From: an uncultured Megamonas sp.
Lineage (GTDB): Bacteria; Bacillota_C; Negativicutes; Selenomonadales; Selenomonadaceae
Direction of reading: 5' to 3'
Length of the DNA: 40,679 bases
NCBI GenBank assembly: GCA_900556715.1
Contig: USPM01000006.1
Coordinates: 1 to 40,679, forward strand
Shown: positions 1 to 8,210 of the stretch, piece by piece
Numbering within the stretch: the stretch's first letter is position 1
How the letters are laid out: every line of letters begins with the position of its first letter
Notes under the pieces: generated by a model
Databases searched by the model: none
Told to the model about the DNA's origin: nothing
The model's input: only the letters and a program-made list of their open reading frames with translations
Translations under genes and position numbers: made by a program

Positions 1-1
1 T

Positions 2-238
2 TCAGGTGTATATGGTGGCTTTTTATTGGCAAAAAAACCTGAAGAGATATCATTATTAGAAATTGTAAAAGTCATGGAACCAACAATGCGTGTAAATCGT
101 TGTTTAGAAAAAGATAATTATTGTAGTAGAGAGGCTACTGAAAATTGTCCGATAAGAAAGTTTCATATTAATTTTCAAAATATACTAGAAGATAGATTTT
201 CAGCTGTAACAGTTAAGACATTATTGGATAATAAATAA
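2..238 (+). CDS. Rrf2-family transcriptional regulator, C-terminal part (5' end outside window)
   Basis: The reading frame is open from base 2, so the gene begins upstream of the window. The visible stretch SGVYGGFLLAKKPEEISLLE is typical of Rrf2/IscR regulators just after their winged helix-turn-helix: a glycine-rich turn, then the E-E-I-S-L-L-E-I-V linker. It is followed by three cysteines spaced C-x6-C-x7-C, the place where IscR and NsrR bind an Fe-S cluster, so this one probably senses iron-sulfur status or redox/nitrosative stress. Those ligands are seen; cluster binding is inferred from the family. The TTG at 26 is internal, not a start. A strong palindromic terminator follows directly. 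The regulated genes and the DNA-recognition helix are not visible here. Confidence 0.85.
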   Translation, partial: SGVYGGFLLAKKPEEISLLEIVKVMEPTMRVNRCLEKDNYCSREATENCPIRKFHINFQNILEDRFSAVTVKTLLDNK

Positions 239-240
239 AA

Positions 241-266
241 AAGATGTTTTCTTAAGAAAACATCTT
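241..266. terminator. Bidirectional intrinsic terminator
   Basis: A perfect 26-base palindrome (13-base arms, centre TTAA) with a T-run on its plus side and an A-run on its minus side. It lies between the converging Rrf2 regulator and the F420-ligase-like gene and can stop transcription from both. Confidence 0.85.
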
Positions 267-294
267 TTTTATTTTCACTATAATATTTTAGTTA

Positions 295-954
295 TTAAGA
301 ATTTTGTTCCTGATATTGTTTGAAGTTTTTAATTATAGCAATTGGTGTTTTTTGAGATGCATTACCAAAAGGATTATCAATTAATAATTTAGCAACCATC
401 TGGCCATTGCAACCATCAGTTACATCTACGATACGAGAACGTTTTAAGTCGTTAACATCAGCGATTACAGCACCAAAGCAATTGAGACGAGATTTTAAGT
501 TATTAACTACTTCTTTTGTGTTTTCAGGGCCATAAACAATGGATTTATCAAATGGTGGCATTGTACCAGTTACATCATCGATAAGAGCTGTTTGACGACC
601 AGCGATTTGATAGAATACACCGGATTTGCCTACTAATTTTGCTAAGAAGCCGATGAATAAACCAGCAGCTACACGGAAATGACCTTCTTTGATCATCAAT
701 GATTCCATACCATGAGGAGTAGCAAGACTACCATAGTCAGGAATGAAACGACAGCAGAATTGAGCCATATGAGAGATTTTGAGGTCTTCAGGACGAATGT
801 ATAATCCTTGAGTGATAGCTACCACACTTTCTGCTACAGTGATAACATCATCAGGGCCAATTTTATCTTTTGTATATTTTTCGATAGTATCTACAATATC
901 ATCTTTTTTTGTTAGAATACGAGTCGGAATGGGTATAATTTTAACTTCAGACAT
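295..954 (-). CDS. F420-0:gamma-glutamyl ligase-like protein (CofE/FbiB N-domain family)
   Basis: The 219-residue protein matches the F420_ligase fold family over its whole length. It has an N-terminal [13 protein letters not shown] start, the [16 protein letters not shown] segment (about 35-50), and a C-terminal [21 protein letters not shown] segment. The characterised members add glutamate to coenzyme F420-0 using GTP. None of the other F420 genes (cofC, cofD, fbiC) lie nearby, and anaerobic Bacillota generally do not make F420, so the substrate here is probably something else. The ATG at 954 has a good Shine-Dalgarno sequence (AGGAAGG). It is the last gene of the thioesterase-murI-membrane protein series and ends at the shared terminator. 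Family assignment is fairly firm; substrate is unknown. Confidence 0.75.
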   Translation of the reverse strand: MSEVKIIPIPTRILTKKDDIVDTIEKYTKDKIGPDDVITVAESVVAITQGLYIRPEDLKISHMAQFCCRFIPDYGSLATPHGMESLMIKEGHFRVAAGLFIGFLAKLVGKSGVFYQIAGRQTALIDDVTGTMPPFDKSIVYGPENTKEVVNNLKSRLNCFGAVIADVNDLKRSRIVDVTDGCNGQMVAKLLIDNPFGNASQKTPIAIIKNFKQYQEQNS

Positions 955-1040
955 GATTTACCTTCCTTTTCTGTGTATAAATACATATTTACATAAATTA
1001 AAGAGAAAATTACAAATTAAATTTAATAGTTATGCATAAA

Positions 1041-1580
1041 TTAATCTGCAAGCTTGATATTTGCTAATTTAGCGATTTCTTCAGATGTAAGCACGATTGT
1101 TTCTTTGGAGATTTTCCATGGATAACGTGCAGCATGTTGATAAACAATATCAAGAGGTAAATCAACCATATGAGTAAGAGTCTTTTTGATATCGTTGTTT
1201 TTGCGATCGGTTAATTTAACGCGGATAACAATATCGATACTTTCTTTCTTTTGAATAAGAACAGATTCAAAATAATCATCTTCACGAGGAACGCCTTTTA
1301 ATTCAGCTTTTGCTTCAACTTTTACGCCATCGAATTGTTCATATGGTAAGAGTTGACGAACATAGCAATCCATGATTGTAGCACATTGTTTACCTTCATT
1401 GGCAACATTGATAGTAGTGCTAAGAGAAATACTATCTTGAGTGATTTCATCAAGAGTAAAAGGAGTATGCTCGCTAGCTTTCATGTTGACGATAGCATCA
1501 CCAACAACACGAATGATTACTTCATTGAGTAAGAATAAAATAATTAAGATCCATAAAATAATTGTGATAATAAAATCCAC
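1041..1580 (-). CDS. Unknown protein with one N-terminal membrane helix
   Basis: I do not recognise a named family. From the preferred GTG start (1580) the protein has 179 residues and begins with a strong hydrophobic helix (FIITIILWILIILFLLNEV, residues 3-21). A soluble domain of mixed beta character follows, with phrases such as SISLSTTINVANEGKQCATI and ESIDIVIRVKLTDRKNNDI. This looks like a membrane-anchored beta-sandwich, which is inference. The frame extends to a TTG at 1610 inside murI, but that has no ribosome site, whereas GGGGG lies 7 bases before the GTG. The gene follows murI by 19 bases and precedes the F420-ligase-like gene by 86, so it is probably co-transcribed with them. Confidence 0.65.
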   Translation of the reverse strand: MDFIITIILWILIILFLLNEVIIRVVGDAIVNMKASEHTPFTLDEITQDSISLSTTINVANEGKQCATIMDCYVRQLLPYEQFDGVKVEAKAELKGVPREDDYFESVLIQKKESIDIVIRVKLTDRKNNDIKKTLTHMVDLPLDIVYQHAARYPWKISKETIVLTSEEIAKLANIKLAD

Positions 1581-1599
1581 ATCAATGCCCCCAATTGTG

Positions 1600-2412
1600 T
1601 TATTTTGCAAATGTAGTTAAATCTACATCTGTAATAGGTGGAATATCACTACCTAAAATAATTTCAGCCATTTTTTCAGAATTGCTCTGTTTGGCAGAAA
1701 AGCGTAATTCAAGAGAACCAGATTGTTCTTGTGTATTGAGTAAATTATTTTTTGTAAGTATAGTAGCAGCATCTTTAGCTGTTTCTAAGGCTGGATTGAT
1801 TAAAGCAACATCTTTGCCAAAATGTTTTGTTAAAACTTCACTGATGATAGGATAATGTGTACAACCTAAAATCAAAGAATGAATATCGCTAGTTTTAAAT
1901 TTGTCTGCATATTCTTGTACAGCTTCATCAATAGCATCATCATGAATATGACCTGTTTCAATCAATGGTACAAATTTTGGGCAACCTACACCAAAAACCT
2001 TTATCTGTGGATCAAGGTTAGAAGCTGCTTGTTTATGCATGCCTTTTTTGATGGTAGCTTCTGTAGCGATAACACCGATATGTTTATTTGTAGAAGCTTT
2101 AACAGCAGGAATGATAGCTGGGTTCATAGGAACTAAAGTAAAAGGTGTTTTGTCTTTAATTAGAGGATAACCATAAGATGTCATAGTATTACAAGCACAA
2201 ACTGCCATTTTTACGCCACGAGATTGGAAATAATCCATGAATTGTTGTAAAAACAAGATGATTTCTTCGGGAGTGCGTGAGCCATATGGTGCACGAGCAG
2301 AGTCTCCAACAAATATAAAATTTTCATGAGGTAAAAGGCGTCTAAGTTCTTTTAATACAGTGAGGCCTCCAAGACCAGAATCAAAAACACCTATAGGTGA
2401 ATTGCTATCCAT
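1600..2412 (-). CDS. murI: Glutamate racemase
   Basis: This enzyme converts L- to D-glutamate for peptidoglycan in the cytoplasm. The 270-residue length is standard. It shows GVFDSGLGGLTVL (8-20), the FVGDSARAPYG motif, and both catalytic cysteines: Cys74 in ACNT and Cys184 in LGCTHYP. The ATG at 2412 lies 21 bases downstream of the thioesterase stop. The downstream membrane-protein gene starts just after its stop. Nothing is missing or altered, and the assignment is firm. Confidence 0.97.
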   Translation of the reverse strand: MDSNSPIGVFDSGLGGLTVLKELRRLLPHENFIFVGDSARAPYGSRTPEEIILFLQQFMDYFQSRGVKMAVCACNTMTSYGYPLIKDKTPFTLVPMNPAIIPAVKASTNKHIGVIATEATIKKGMHKQAASNLDPQIKVFGVGCPKFVPLIETGHIHDDAIDEAVQEYADKFKTSDIHSLILGCTHYPIISEVLTKHFGKDVALINPALETAKDAATILTKNNLLNTQEQSGSLELRFSAKQSNSEKMAEIILGSDIPPITDVDLTTFAK

Positions 2413-2433
2413 TACTGTTGCTCCTTATTGTTA

Positions 2434-2841
2434 TTATTTTAAAGCATTTTGCATTTTTGTATAGTATTTTTCAGGCAAACGAGTTATATGACCAGTAGTT
2501 TTGCTTGTGAATACATTTTGAGTGAAACCTTCAACTAATAAAGTATTATCACAATCGCGATAGATTTTATAGCTGAATTCCATTTTTACTTTGGTTAAAG
2601 CTACAGGTGTAGTTTCTATGCGTAAAACATCATCAAATTTACCTGAAGCTATATATTTACATTTCACTTCGGTGATAGGAAAAACATAGCCATCTTCCAT
2701 CATTTCGCCAAGTGTGATACCGATTTCACGTAAGAAATTAACACGGCCAATTTCAAACCAACGTATGTAGTTAGAATGATGTACGACAGCCATAGCATCA
2801 GTATCATAAAAATTAACACGATGGATAGAGGTACTAATCAT
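2434..2841 (-). CDS. Acyl-CoA thioesterase, YbgC/FadM-type hotdog protein
   Basis: A 135-residue single-hotdog protein with the FYDTDAMAVVHHSNYIRWFE signature (about 11-30), where the aspartate and histidine region forms the active site of 4-hydroxybenzoyl-CoA/YbgC thioesterases. It should hydrolyse an acyl-CoA or acyl-ACP thioester; the acyl group cannot be told from sequence. The open frame reaches 2967, but the extension covers a promoter and hairpin. The ATG at 2841 is preceded by GGAGA at 7 bases and gives the normal family length, so I chose it. It heads a series with murI and two further genes. Its leader may contain a transcription attenuator. Confidence 0.85.
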   Translation of the reverse strand: MISTSIHRVNFYDTDAMAVVHHSNYIRWFEIGRVNFLREIGITLGEMMEDGYVFPITEVKCKYIASGKFDDVLRIETTPVALTKVKMEFSYKIYRDCDNTLLVEGFTQNVFTSKTTGHITRLPEKYYTKMQNALK

Positions 2842-2869
2842 AAAATCATCTCCAATATAAAATAAAACA

Positions 2870-2883
2870 CCGCCAAAAGGCGG
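2870..2883 (-). terminator. Small GC hairpin with T-rich tail in the thioesterase leader (terminator or attenuator)
   Basis: On the minus strand CCGCC-TTTT-GGCGG is followed by TGTTTTATTTTATATT, an intrinsic-terminator shape. It lies about 50 bases downstream of the predicted thioesterase promoter and about 30 bases before the ATG. It could therefore attenuate that operon, or end read-through from the zinc-ribbon gene. Confidence 0.55.
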
Positions 2884-2938
2884 ATACAATAAACTATGAG
2901 TTAGATAAATATATGTATATGCCTCATAGCCAAACTTC

Positions 2939-2967
2939 ATTATACTAATAATTGAAGTGCTTTTCAA
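2939..2967 (-). promoter_or_regulatory. Sigma-70-type promoter for thioesterase-murI operon
   Basis: On the minus strand TTGAAA, a 17-base spacer and TATAAT. Transcription would start near 2932, giving a leader of about 90 bases. Within it CTATGAG and CTCATAG can pair upstream of the terminator-like hairpin. Confidence 0.7.
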
Positions 2968-2984
2968 GATTAATTTTGAGGAAT

Positions 2985-3140
2985 TTATCTTCCAGGTCGT
3001 TGCAAGCGATAGGAAATTTTGGCATCTTTTTTAGTGAAGGCAACCCATAAATCACAAGCAGTGCAAAAAAAGCGACCTTTGGCTTCTGGTCTTACTACAT
3101 GACCAAGTTTTCTACGACAGACTGGGCATTTTATATCCAA
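2985..3140 (-). CDS. Small zinc-ribbon protein (51 residues)
   Basis: A very short gene reading TTG-GAT-ATA-AAA. It carries two Cys pairs, CPVC (residues 5-8) and CTAC (26-29), 17 residues apart, which form a classic zinc ribbon. The C-terminus is basic (SYRLQRPGR). The TTG start has AAGGAAG 8 bases upstream, and the preserved Cys spacing argues that the frame is real. The function is unknown; ribbons of this size often bind nucleic acid or serve as protein adaptors. It lies downstream of tRNA-Arg, with a terminator between them and no obvious promoter of its own, so expression may depend on read-through. Confidence 0.7.
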   Translation of the reverse strand: MDIKCPVCRRKLGHVVRPEAKGRFFCTACDLWVAFTKKDAKISYRLQRPGR

Positions 3141-3178
3141 CAGAAACACTTCCTTAATTTAATGAGATTAAAATAAAA

Positions 3179-3198
3179 AGCACAGATTTTTCTGTGCT
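3179..3198 (-). terminator. Intrinsic terminator after tRNA-Arg
   Basis: A perfect 8-base stem (AGCACAGA/TCTGTGCT) with a 4-base loop, followed on the minus strand by TTTTTATTTT. It begins 13 bases after the tRNA CCA end. Confidence 0.85.
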
Positions 3199-3210
3199 GA
3201 TACTTGAAAT

Positions 3211-3285
3211 TGGTGTGCCCAACAGGAATCGAACCTGTATTTTTGACTCCGGAGGTCAACGTTCTATCCATTAGACTATGGGCAC
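3211..3285 (-). tRNA. tRNA-Arg (anticodon CCG)
   Basis: The 75-base gene folds as a cloverleaf. The acceptor arms are GTGCCCA and TGGGCAC, the anticodon stem is TTGAC/GTCAA around the loop CTCCGGA (anticodon CCG, reading CGG), and the T-arm is ACAGG-TTCGATT-CCTGT. The discriminator A and the 3' CCA are encoded. It has its own promoter and terminator. Confidence 0.96.
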
Positions 3286-3296
3286 ATATAAACTAT

Positions 3297-3324
3297 ATTA
3301 TACTAAAAAAATAAAATTTTTCAA
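3297..3324 (-). promoter_or_regulatory. Promoter of tRNA-Arg
   Basis: On the minus strand TTGAAA, a 16-base spacer and TATAAT end 12 bases before the mature tRNA 5' end. Confidence 0.7.
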
Positions 3325-3353
3325 TGATAAAGATATGATATCTATTTATAAAA

Positions 3354-3390
3354 AATAAAGGTACTTTCAATTAAGAAAGATACCTTTATT
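3354..3390 (-). terminator. Terminator of the clpC-cysS-mrnC series
   Basis: A long hairpin (AATAAAGGTA arm plus CTTTC/GAAAG, one bulged base, 6-base loop) sits 9 bases after the mrnC stop and is followed by A/T-rich sequence on the minus strand. Confidence 0.75.
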
Positions 3391-3398
3391 TTTATTTA

Positions 3399-3875
3399 TT
3401 ATTCCTGTTGGGATAAATTTTGAGCTACAGCAATAAAAGATTTTTCACAAAGTTCATCTAAGCGAGCAAAATCTTTATTGAGATATAGATAACCTAAAAC
3501 TGCTTCAAATCCTGTGCTTATATGATAATCATGGACTGAAGCCACACGTGGAGCGTGTGATTTAGCATTTTTTCCACGCTTAAAGACATATGCTTCATCT
3601 TCCGTTAAATCATCTTTGATAGCTTTATAAGCTTGAGCTTGAAGCGTAGCTGAGACTAATTTCATACTGAAATCATTCAAAAGATGTACGCGAGATTGTT
3701 CAAAATTAAGCAATCTTGTGCGTATATAAAGATGATAATAAGCATCACCTACATAGGCTAAAACAAGCGGAGATAGATTGCGCGTAGGTATATCTTCATA
3801 ACGATTTTTTAATTCATCAGGTGCTGTAAATTCAAAAAGATGTTGTTTTAAATATTGATATTGTTTGAATTTCAT
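3399..3875 (-). CDS. mrnC: Mini-ribonuclease III
   Basis: This enzyme is a stand-alone RNase III catalytic domain without a double-stranded-RNA-binding domain; in Bacillus it trims the ends of 23S rRNA. The 158-residue protein shows the SPLVLAYVGDAYYHLYIR core (Asp44 of the catalytic set), the FKRGKNAKSHAPR loop and GFEAVLGYLYL with Glu124. Its ATG overlaps the cysS stop by one base (TAATG), so it is translationally coupled. The position after cysS is the same as in Bacillus. It is the last gene before the terminator. Confidence 0.95.
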   Translation of the reverse strand: MKFKQYQYLKQHLFEFTAPDELKNRYEDIPTRNLSPLVLAYVGDAYYHLYIRTRLLNFEQSRVHLLNDFSMKLVSATLQAQAYKAIKDDLTEDEAYVFKRGKNAKSHAPRVASVHDYHISTGFEAVLGYLYLNKDFARLDELCEKSFIAVAQNLSQQE

Positions 3876-5299
3876 TATTTTTTCCAGCGAACACCAGTAG
3901 GAGAATCTTCTAATGTAATACCGATATTTTTAAGTTCATCACGGATTTTATCAGCAGTTGCCCAATCTTTATTTTTACGAGCATTTTGACGAATATCAAT
4001 GATTAAATTCATGAGATTATCCACAAGTCCATCATCAGCGGAGTTATCGTCGTCTTCTAAAATACCAATGATATCAGCCATTTCACTGAATACATCAAGA
4101 GCAGTATCAACAGCTACTTTACTGCAAGCTACTTTACCGGAAGTTACTTCATTGTAGTAGATATTGATTTCTTTAGAAAGGTCAAACATATTTGCAATAG
4201 CAAGAGCTGTGTTGAAATCATCGTCCATAGCTTCAAAGAAATTTTGTTTGCACTGTTTAGCTTTGGCGATAAGTTCTTCACCAGATGTAGCATCAGTTGT
4301 GTTTTTAGCTAATTCTTTGAGATTATCAAGAGCATTTTTTAAACGGTTTAAGCTAGTTGTAGCTTCATCAAGACGAGCATCACTGAAATCAAGTGGGCTA
4401 CGATAATGAGTGGATACGATGAAGAAACGAAGAACTTCTGCTGGGTATTTATCAAGGATTTCTTTGACAGTGAAGAAATTGCCGAGAGATTTACTCATTT
4501 TTTCTTGATTGATTGTGATGAATCCATTATGGAGCCAATAGCGAGCAAAGCTATGGTCATCACCACAATAAGCTTGAGATTGAGCAATTTCATTTTCATG
4601 ATGAGGGAAGATTAAATCGCTACCGCCACCATGGAAATCGAATGTTTTACCAAGATATTTTAAAGACATAGTAGAACATTCAATATGCCAGCCAGGACGA
4701 CCATTGCCCCATGGACTTTCCCAGAATGGTTCACCTGGTTTTGCTGCTTTCCAAAGAGCAAAATCCATAGGATTGTGTTTGCTTTCATTGACTTCAATGC
4801 GAGCACCAGCCATCATATCTTCAAGTTTACGGCCACTTAATTTACCATAACCTTTGAATTTTTCTACGCTGAAATAAACATCGCCATTTAATTCATAAGC
4901 ATAGCCTTTGTCGATAAGTACAGATATCATGTCAATGATTTCTGGAATAGTTTGAGATACTTTAGGATAAGTATCAGCATGTTTTACATGAAGTTTATCC
5001 ATTACTTCAAAATAAGAATTGATATATCTTGTGGAGATATCGCTCCAATTTACACCTTCTTGGTTAGCAGTGCGGATGATTTTATCATCTACATCAGTAA
5101 AGTTTTGGATATGTTTTACTTTATAGCCAAGATGAGTGAAATAGCGTTTGATTACGTCCCAAGTAACGAATGGGCGAGCATTACCAATATGAGGGTGATT
5201 ATATGGTGTAACCCCACAAACATAAATGCTTACTTGTCCGTCTTTTAGTGGTTTGAATTCTTCTTTTTGTTTAGTTAGAGTATTGTAAACTTTAAGCAT
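3875..5299 (-). CDS. cysS: Cysteinyl-tRNA synthetase
   Basis: A class I synthetase of 474 residues, normal for the family, charging tRNA-Cys. It has the HIGN signature (37-40) and KMSKS (267-271). The active-site zinc ligands are Cys28, Cys208 (WHIECS) and His233/Glu237 in FPHHENE. The C-terminal anticodon-binding domain ends in TGVRWKK. The gene overlaps the cysE stop by 8 bases and the mrnC start by one, so the three are tightly coupled. Pairing with cysE links cysteine synthesis to its use, as in Bacillus. Confidence 0.98.
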   Translation of the reverse strand: MLKVYNTLTKQKEEFKPLKDGQVSIYVCGVTPYNHPHIGNARPFVTWDVIKRYFTHLGYKVKHIQNFTDVDDKIIRTANQEGVNWSDISTRYINSYFEVMDKLHVKHADTYPKVSQTIPEIIDMISVLIDKGYAYELNGDVYFSVEKFKGYGKLSGRKLEDMMAGARIEVNESKHNPMDFALWKAAKPGEPFWESPWGNGRPGWHIECSTMSLKYLGKTFDFHGGGSDLIFPHHENEIAQSQAYCGDDHSFARYWLHNGFITINQEKMSKSLGNFFTVKEILDKYPAEVLRFFIVSTHYRSPLDFSDARLDEATTSLNRLKNALDNLKELAKNTTDATSGEELIAKAKQCKQNFFEAMDDDFNTALAIANMFDLSKEINIYYNEVTSGKVACSKVAVDTALDVFSEMADIIGILEDDDNSADDGLVDNLMNLIIDIRQNARKNKDWATADKIRDELKNIGITLEDSPTGVRWKK

Positions 5300-6017
5300 G
5301 ATTATTTTTGGAAGCCTCCAATTCTTTTTTTACTTTTTCTAATTCTAATTGTAAATCAGAAATACGATTAGAAAGTGTTTTAATCATATCTAGTTCAGGG
5401 TCTGGTAATTTATCATGAGATAAATCAACATCAAGTTCTTCTGCTAATTCACGCATTTTTGGTGAAATAGGTTTTTCTACAGGAGGTGTTTTTTCTCCTT
5501 TGATTAAGATGACTCTGCCAGGAATACCAACAACAGTAGCATAGGCTGGTACTGGTTTTACTACTACAGAGCCAGCACCAATTTTGGCATGATCGCCTAC
5601 AGTGAATGAACCTAAGACCTTAGCACCACAAGCAACTACGACATTATTACCAATAGTAGGATGGCGTTTCCCTTTTTCCTTACCAGTACCACCCAAAGTA
5701 ACTCCTTGATATAAAGTTACATTTTTACCGATAATAGTAGTTTCGCCAATGACAATACCAGAACCGTGGTCAATAAATAAGCCTGGGCCGATCTGAGCAC
5801 CGGGATGAATTTCAATACCTGTTAAGAATCTACCGAGATGAGAAATCAAACGAGGCAAGACCACCCAATTTTTCTTATAGAAATAATGACTTAAGCGGTA
5901 AAGCCAGATAGCATGTAGACCAGGATAGCATAAGAGTACTTCAATTATACTTTTGGCAGCAGGGTCACGCTCAAATACAACACGAATATCTTTTTTTAAA
6001 GTTGATAATAATTTCAT
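5292..6017 (-). CDS. cysE: Serine O-acetyltransferase
   Basis: This enzyme makes O-acetylserine from serine and acetyl-CoA, the first step of cysteine synthesis. The protein is the short Bacillota form (about 241 residues): a helical N-domain, then left-handed beta-helix hexapeptide repeats with [11 protein letters not shown] and [21 protein letters not shown], then a C-terminal coiled tail ([15 protein letters not shown]). The frame extends to 6050, but the ATG at 6017 has GGTGAG just upstream; an ATG at 6032 is an alternative. A 12-base inverted repeat lies just upstream of the gene. Confidence 0.93.
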   Translation of the reverse strand: MKLLSTLKKDIRVVFERDPAAKSIIEVLLCYPGLHAIWLYRLSHYFYKKNWVVLPRLISHLGRFLTGIEIHPGAQIGPGLFIDHGSGIVIGETTIIGKNVTLYQGVTLGGTGKEKGKRHPTIGNNVVVACGAKVLGSFTVGDHAKIGAGSVVVKPVPAYATVVGIPGRVILIKGEKTPPVEKPISPKMRELAEELDVDLSHDKLPDPELDMIKTLSNRISDLQLELEKVKKELEASKNNHA

Positions 6018-6035
6018 AATGCTCACCGTCATAAT

Positions 6036-6069
6036 GTATAACCCAGCCAAAAAAATAGCTGGGTTATAC
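6036..6069 (-). repeat. Perfect 12-base inverted repeat between gltX and cysE
   Basis: Arms GTATAACCCAGC and GCTGGGTTATAC enclose a 10-base U-rich loop (minus strand). No T-run follows, so it is not a standard terminator. It ends 12 bases before the cysE ribosome-binding site, which suggests an RNA-processing or stability element. The structure is seen; the role is inferred. Confidence 0.7.
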
Positions 6070-6099
6070 GAATTATTTCTTTGTAAAGTTAAACTAGTT

Positions 6100-7575
6100 T
6101 TAAGCTAAAGTACGTTCAATGCGTTTTGCTGCACGTTCATAGCCTAAAACTTCCACAAGACCAGCGAGGTCAGGGCCATGCATTTGACCAGTTAAAGCAA
6201 CGCGAATAGGCATGTAAACGGATTTTCCACCTAATTTAATACCTTTATTAGCTTTGAAATCTTTCATGATTTGTTTGAAAATTGGCTGGATATTTTCAGC
6301 TGTGAATTCTGTAAGCTCAGCTAATTTGTCCTTGAACATAGTGATGACTTCAGTAGCTGTTTCTTCTTGAAGTACAGCTTTGCATTCATCATCTTCTACT
6401 GTGAAATCATCTTTATAGTAGAGGTCGGCGAAATCTACATATTGAGCGGCAAAGCTTAAATGATCGCGAATAACTTCTGTAAAGCGATTTAATTTAGCCA
6501 TTTCTTGTTCATCTGGAGTATCAGAAATATAGCCTTTTTCAATTAAATGAGGAATAGCCATCTGTGTGATTTGAGAAGCTGGAATTTTTTTCATATATTG
6601 AGCGTTGATCCAGTTTAATTTATCAATATCAAATACGGCTGGATTTTTAGCTACATGGTCCATAGAGAATTCTTTGATTAATTCATCAATGGAGAAGATT
6701 TCTTGTTCACTTTGAGGAGCCCAGCCTAAAAGTGCTAAGAAATTGACGATGGCTTCTGGTAAATAGCCGAGATTTTTATACTGTTCAACAGAAGTTGCAC
6801 CATGACGTTTACTCATTTTTGTATGGTCTTTACCTAAGATAAGAGAAATATGACCAAATTTTGGTACAGGGAAGCCAAGTGCTTCATATAAAACTACTTG
6901 ACGAGGAGTGTTGGATAAATGTTCTTCTGCACGGATTACATGAGTGATATGCATTAGAGCATCATCGATTACTACAGCATAGTTATATACAGGAATGCCA
7001 TCAGCTTTAACGATGACGAAATCGCCGATACCGTTGGAGTCAAAGCTCATTTTTCCGCGAACCATATCATCAAAATTTACGGATTGATCGCAAGGTGTGC
7101 GGAAACGGATAACAGGTTTTCTGCCTTCAGCTTTGTATTTTTCGATTTGTTCAGGTGTGAGATTACGGCAATGACCACCATAAAGAGGCATTTTATTTTG
7201 TGCACGAAGAGCTTGACGTTCAGCTTCAATTTCTTCTTCTGTGCAGTAGCAATAATAAGCTTTACCTTCAGCTAATAATTTATCAGTGAATTTTTTATAA
7301 ATATCTAAACGTTCAGTTTGGCGGTAAGGGCCATATTCACCACCAACATCGATACCTTCATTCCAATCAAGACCGAGCCATTTTAAAGCAGCTTTGATAT
7401 TTTCTTCAGATTCTTTTGTAGAGCGAACTCTATCTGTATCTTCAATACGTAAAACAAATTTTCCATCAGTGTATTTTTTTGCTAATAACCAATTGAATAA
7501 TGCACTTCTTGCCCCACCAATATGGAATGGACCAGTAGGACTTGGTGCAAATCTAACTCTGATTTGTTCAGACAT
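6100..7575 (-). CDS. gltX: Glutamyl-tRNA synthetase
   Basis: A class I synthetase of 491 residues. [20 protein letters not shown] carries the HIGH-type signature (18-21), and the KMSKRHG loop follows GKDHT. The [12 protein letters not shown] segment with a later GGHC is the zinc-type insertion, and the helical anticodon-binding domain follows. The frame extends to 7626, but the ATG at 7575 has a strong GGAGG 8 bases upstream and starts at the normal MSEQIRV. An extended -10 promoter lies about 55 bases upstream, so gltX-cysE-cysS-mrnC can be transcribed as a unit. Whether it also mischarges tRNA-Gln cannot be told. Confidence 0.98.
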   Translation of the reverse strand: MSEQIRVRFAPSPTGPFHIGGARSALFNWLLAKKYTDGKFVLRIEDTDRVRSTKESEENIKAALKWLGLDWNEGIDVGGEYGPYRQTERLDIYKKFTDKLLAEGKAYYCYCTEEEIEAERQALRAQNKMPLYGGHCRNLTPEQIEKYKAEGRKPVIRFRTPCDQSVNFDDMVRGKMSFDSNGIGDFVIVKADGIPVYNYAVVIDDALMHITHVIRAEEHLSNTPRQVVLYEALGFPVPKFGHISLILGKDHTKMSKRHGATSVEQYKNLGYLPEAIVNFLALLGWAPQSEQEIFSIDELIKEFSMDHVAKNPAVFDIDKLNWINAQYMKKIPASQITQMAIPHLIEKGYISDTPDEQEMAKLNRFTEVIRDHLSFAAQYVDFADLYYKDDFTVEDDECKAVLQEETATEVITMFKDKLAELTEFTAENIQPIFKQIMKDFKANKGIKLGGKSVYMPIRVALTGQMHGPDLAGLVEVLGYERAAKRIERTLA

Positions 7576-7631
7576 TAGTGATACCTCCAAATATGTGAAA
7601 TTGTAATTATGAAATTTATTTAGCAAATTCT

Positions 7632-7641
7632 ATTATACCAT
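7632..7641 (-). promoter_or_regulatory. Extended -10 promoter before gltX
   Basis: On the minus strand ATGGTATAAT contains TGN plus a perfect TATAAT. No good -35 box is seen 16-18 bases upstream. It lies between ispF and gltX and would drive the cysteine/synthetase genes. Confidence 0.5.
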
Positions 7642-7686
7642 ACAAAGGCAAGCACTTGAGGAGAGAAATCAAGATAAAATTATTTT

Positions 7687-8169
7687 TTATGAATTTAATT
7701 TATCAATGCTACAAACAGCGTAAGAAGAAATTCCTTCTTCACTACCTGTGAAACCTAGACGTTCTTCAGTAGTGGCTTTGATATTTACATCTTCAATAGA
7801 TAGATTTAAAGTTTCAGCTATATTTTTTTGCATAGTAGGAATAAAAGGCAATAATTTTGGTCGTTGAGCAACGATAGTAGCATCGATATTATTGATTTTA
7901 TAATTTTTAGTTTGGAGTAGTTCTCCTACATGTTTCAGTAAGATTAGGCTGGAAATATCTTTAAAACGTTCATCTGTATCAGGAAAATGTTTGCCGATAT
8001 CACCAAGAGCTGCTGCACCGAGCAGGGCATCTGAAATCGCATGAAGTAATACATCAGCATCAGAGTGACCGAGTAGACCTTTTTCGTGAGGAATATCTAC
8101 ACCTCCTAAAATAAGTTTACGGTCAGTTACTAATTTATGCACATCATAACCTATACCAACTCTAGACAT
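7687..8169 (-). CDS. ispF: 2-C-methyl-D-erythritol 2,4-cyclodiphosphate synthase
   Basis: This is an MEP-pathway enzyme of isoprenoid synthesis, a trimer with zinc in each active site. The 160-residue protein starts [13 protein letters not shown]. The zinc ligands Asp9, His11 and His43 ([10 protein letters not shown]) are present, and [15 protein letters not shown] is the conserved C-terminal signature. The ATG at 8169 has GAGG upstream; six extra codons further upstream are not needed. It follows ispD by 41 bases, the normal pairing of successive pathway steps. Confidence 0.98.
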   Translation of the reverse strand: MSRVGIGYDVHKLVTDRKLILGGVDIPHEKGLLGHSDADVLLHAISDALLGAAALGDIGKHFPDTDERFKDISSLILLKHVGELLQTKNYKINNIDATIVAQRPKLLPFIPTMQKNIAETLNLSIEDVNIKATTEERLGFTGSEEGISSYAVCSIDKLNS

Positions 8170-8210
8170 AAAGAAACCTCTTTTCATTTTTTATGATTAT
8201 AATAATTAAT

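Noticed and set aside
2842..2967. N-terminal extension of the thioesterase
   Set aside because: It covers the promoter and hairpin, is not family-like, and a well-placed ribosome site precedes the internal ATG at 2841.
6018..6099. T-box leader ahead of cysE-cysS
   Set aside because: The gap is about 80 bases, far too short, and no T-box AGGGUGGNACCGCG motif is present; only a plain hairpin is seen.
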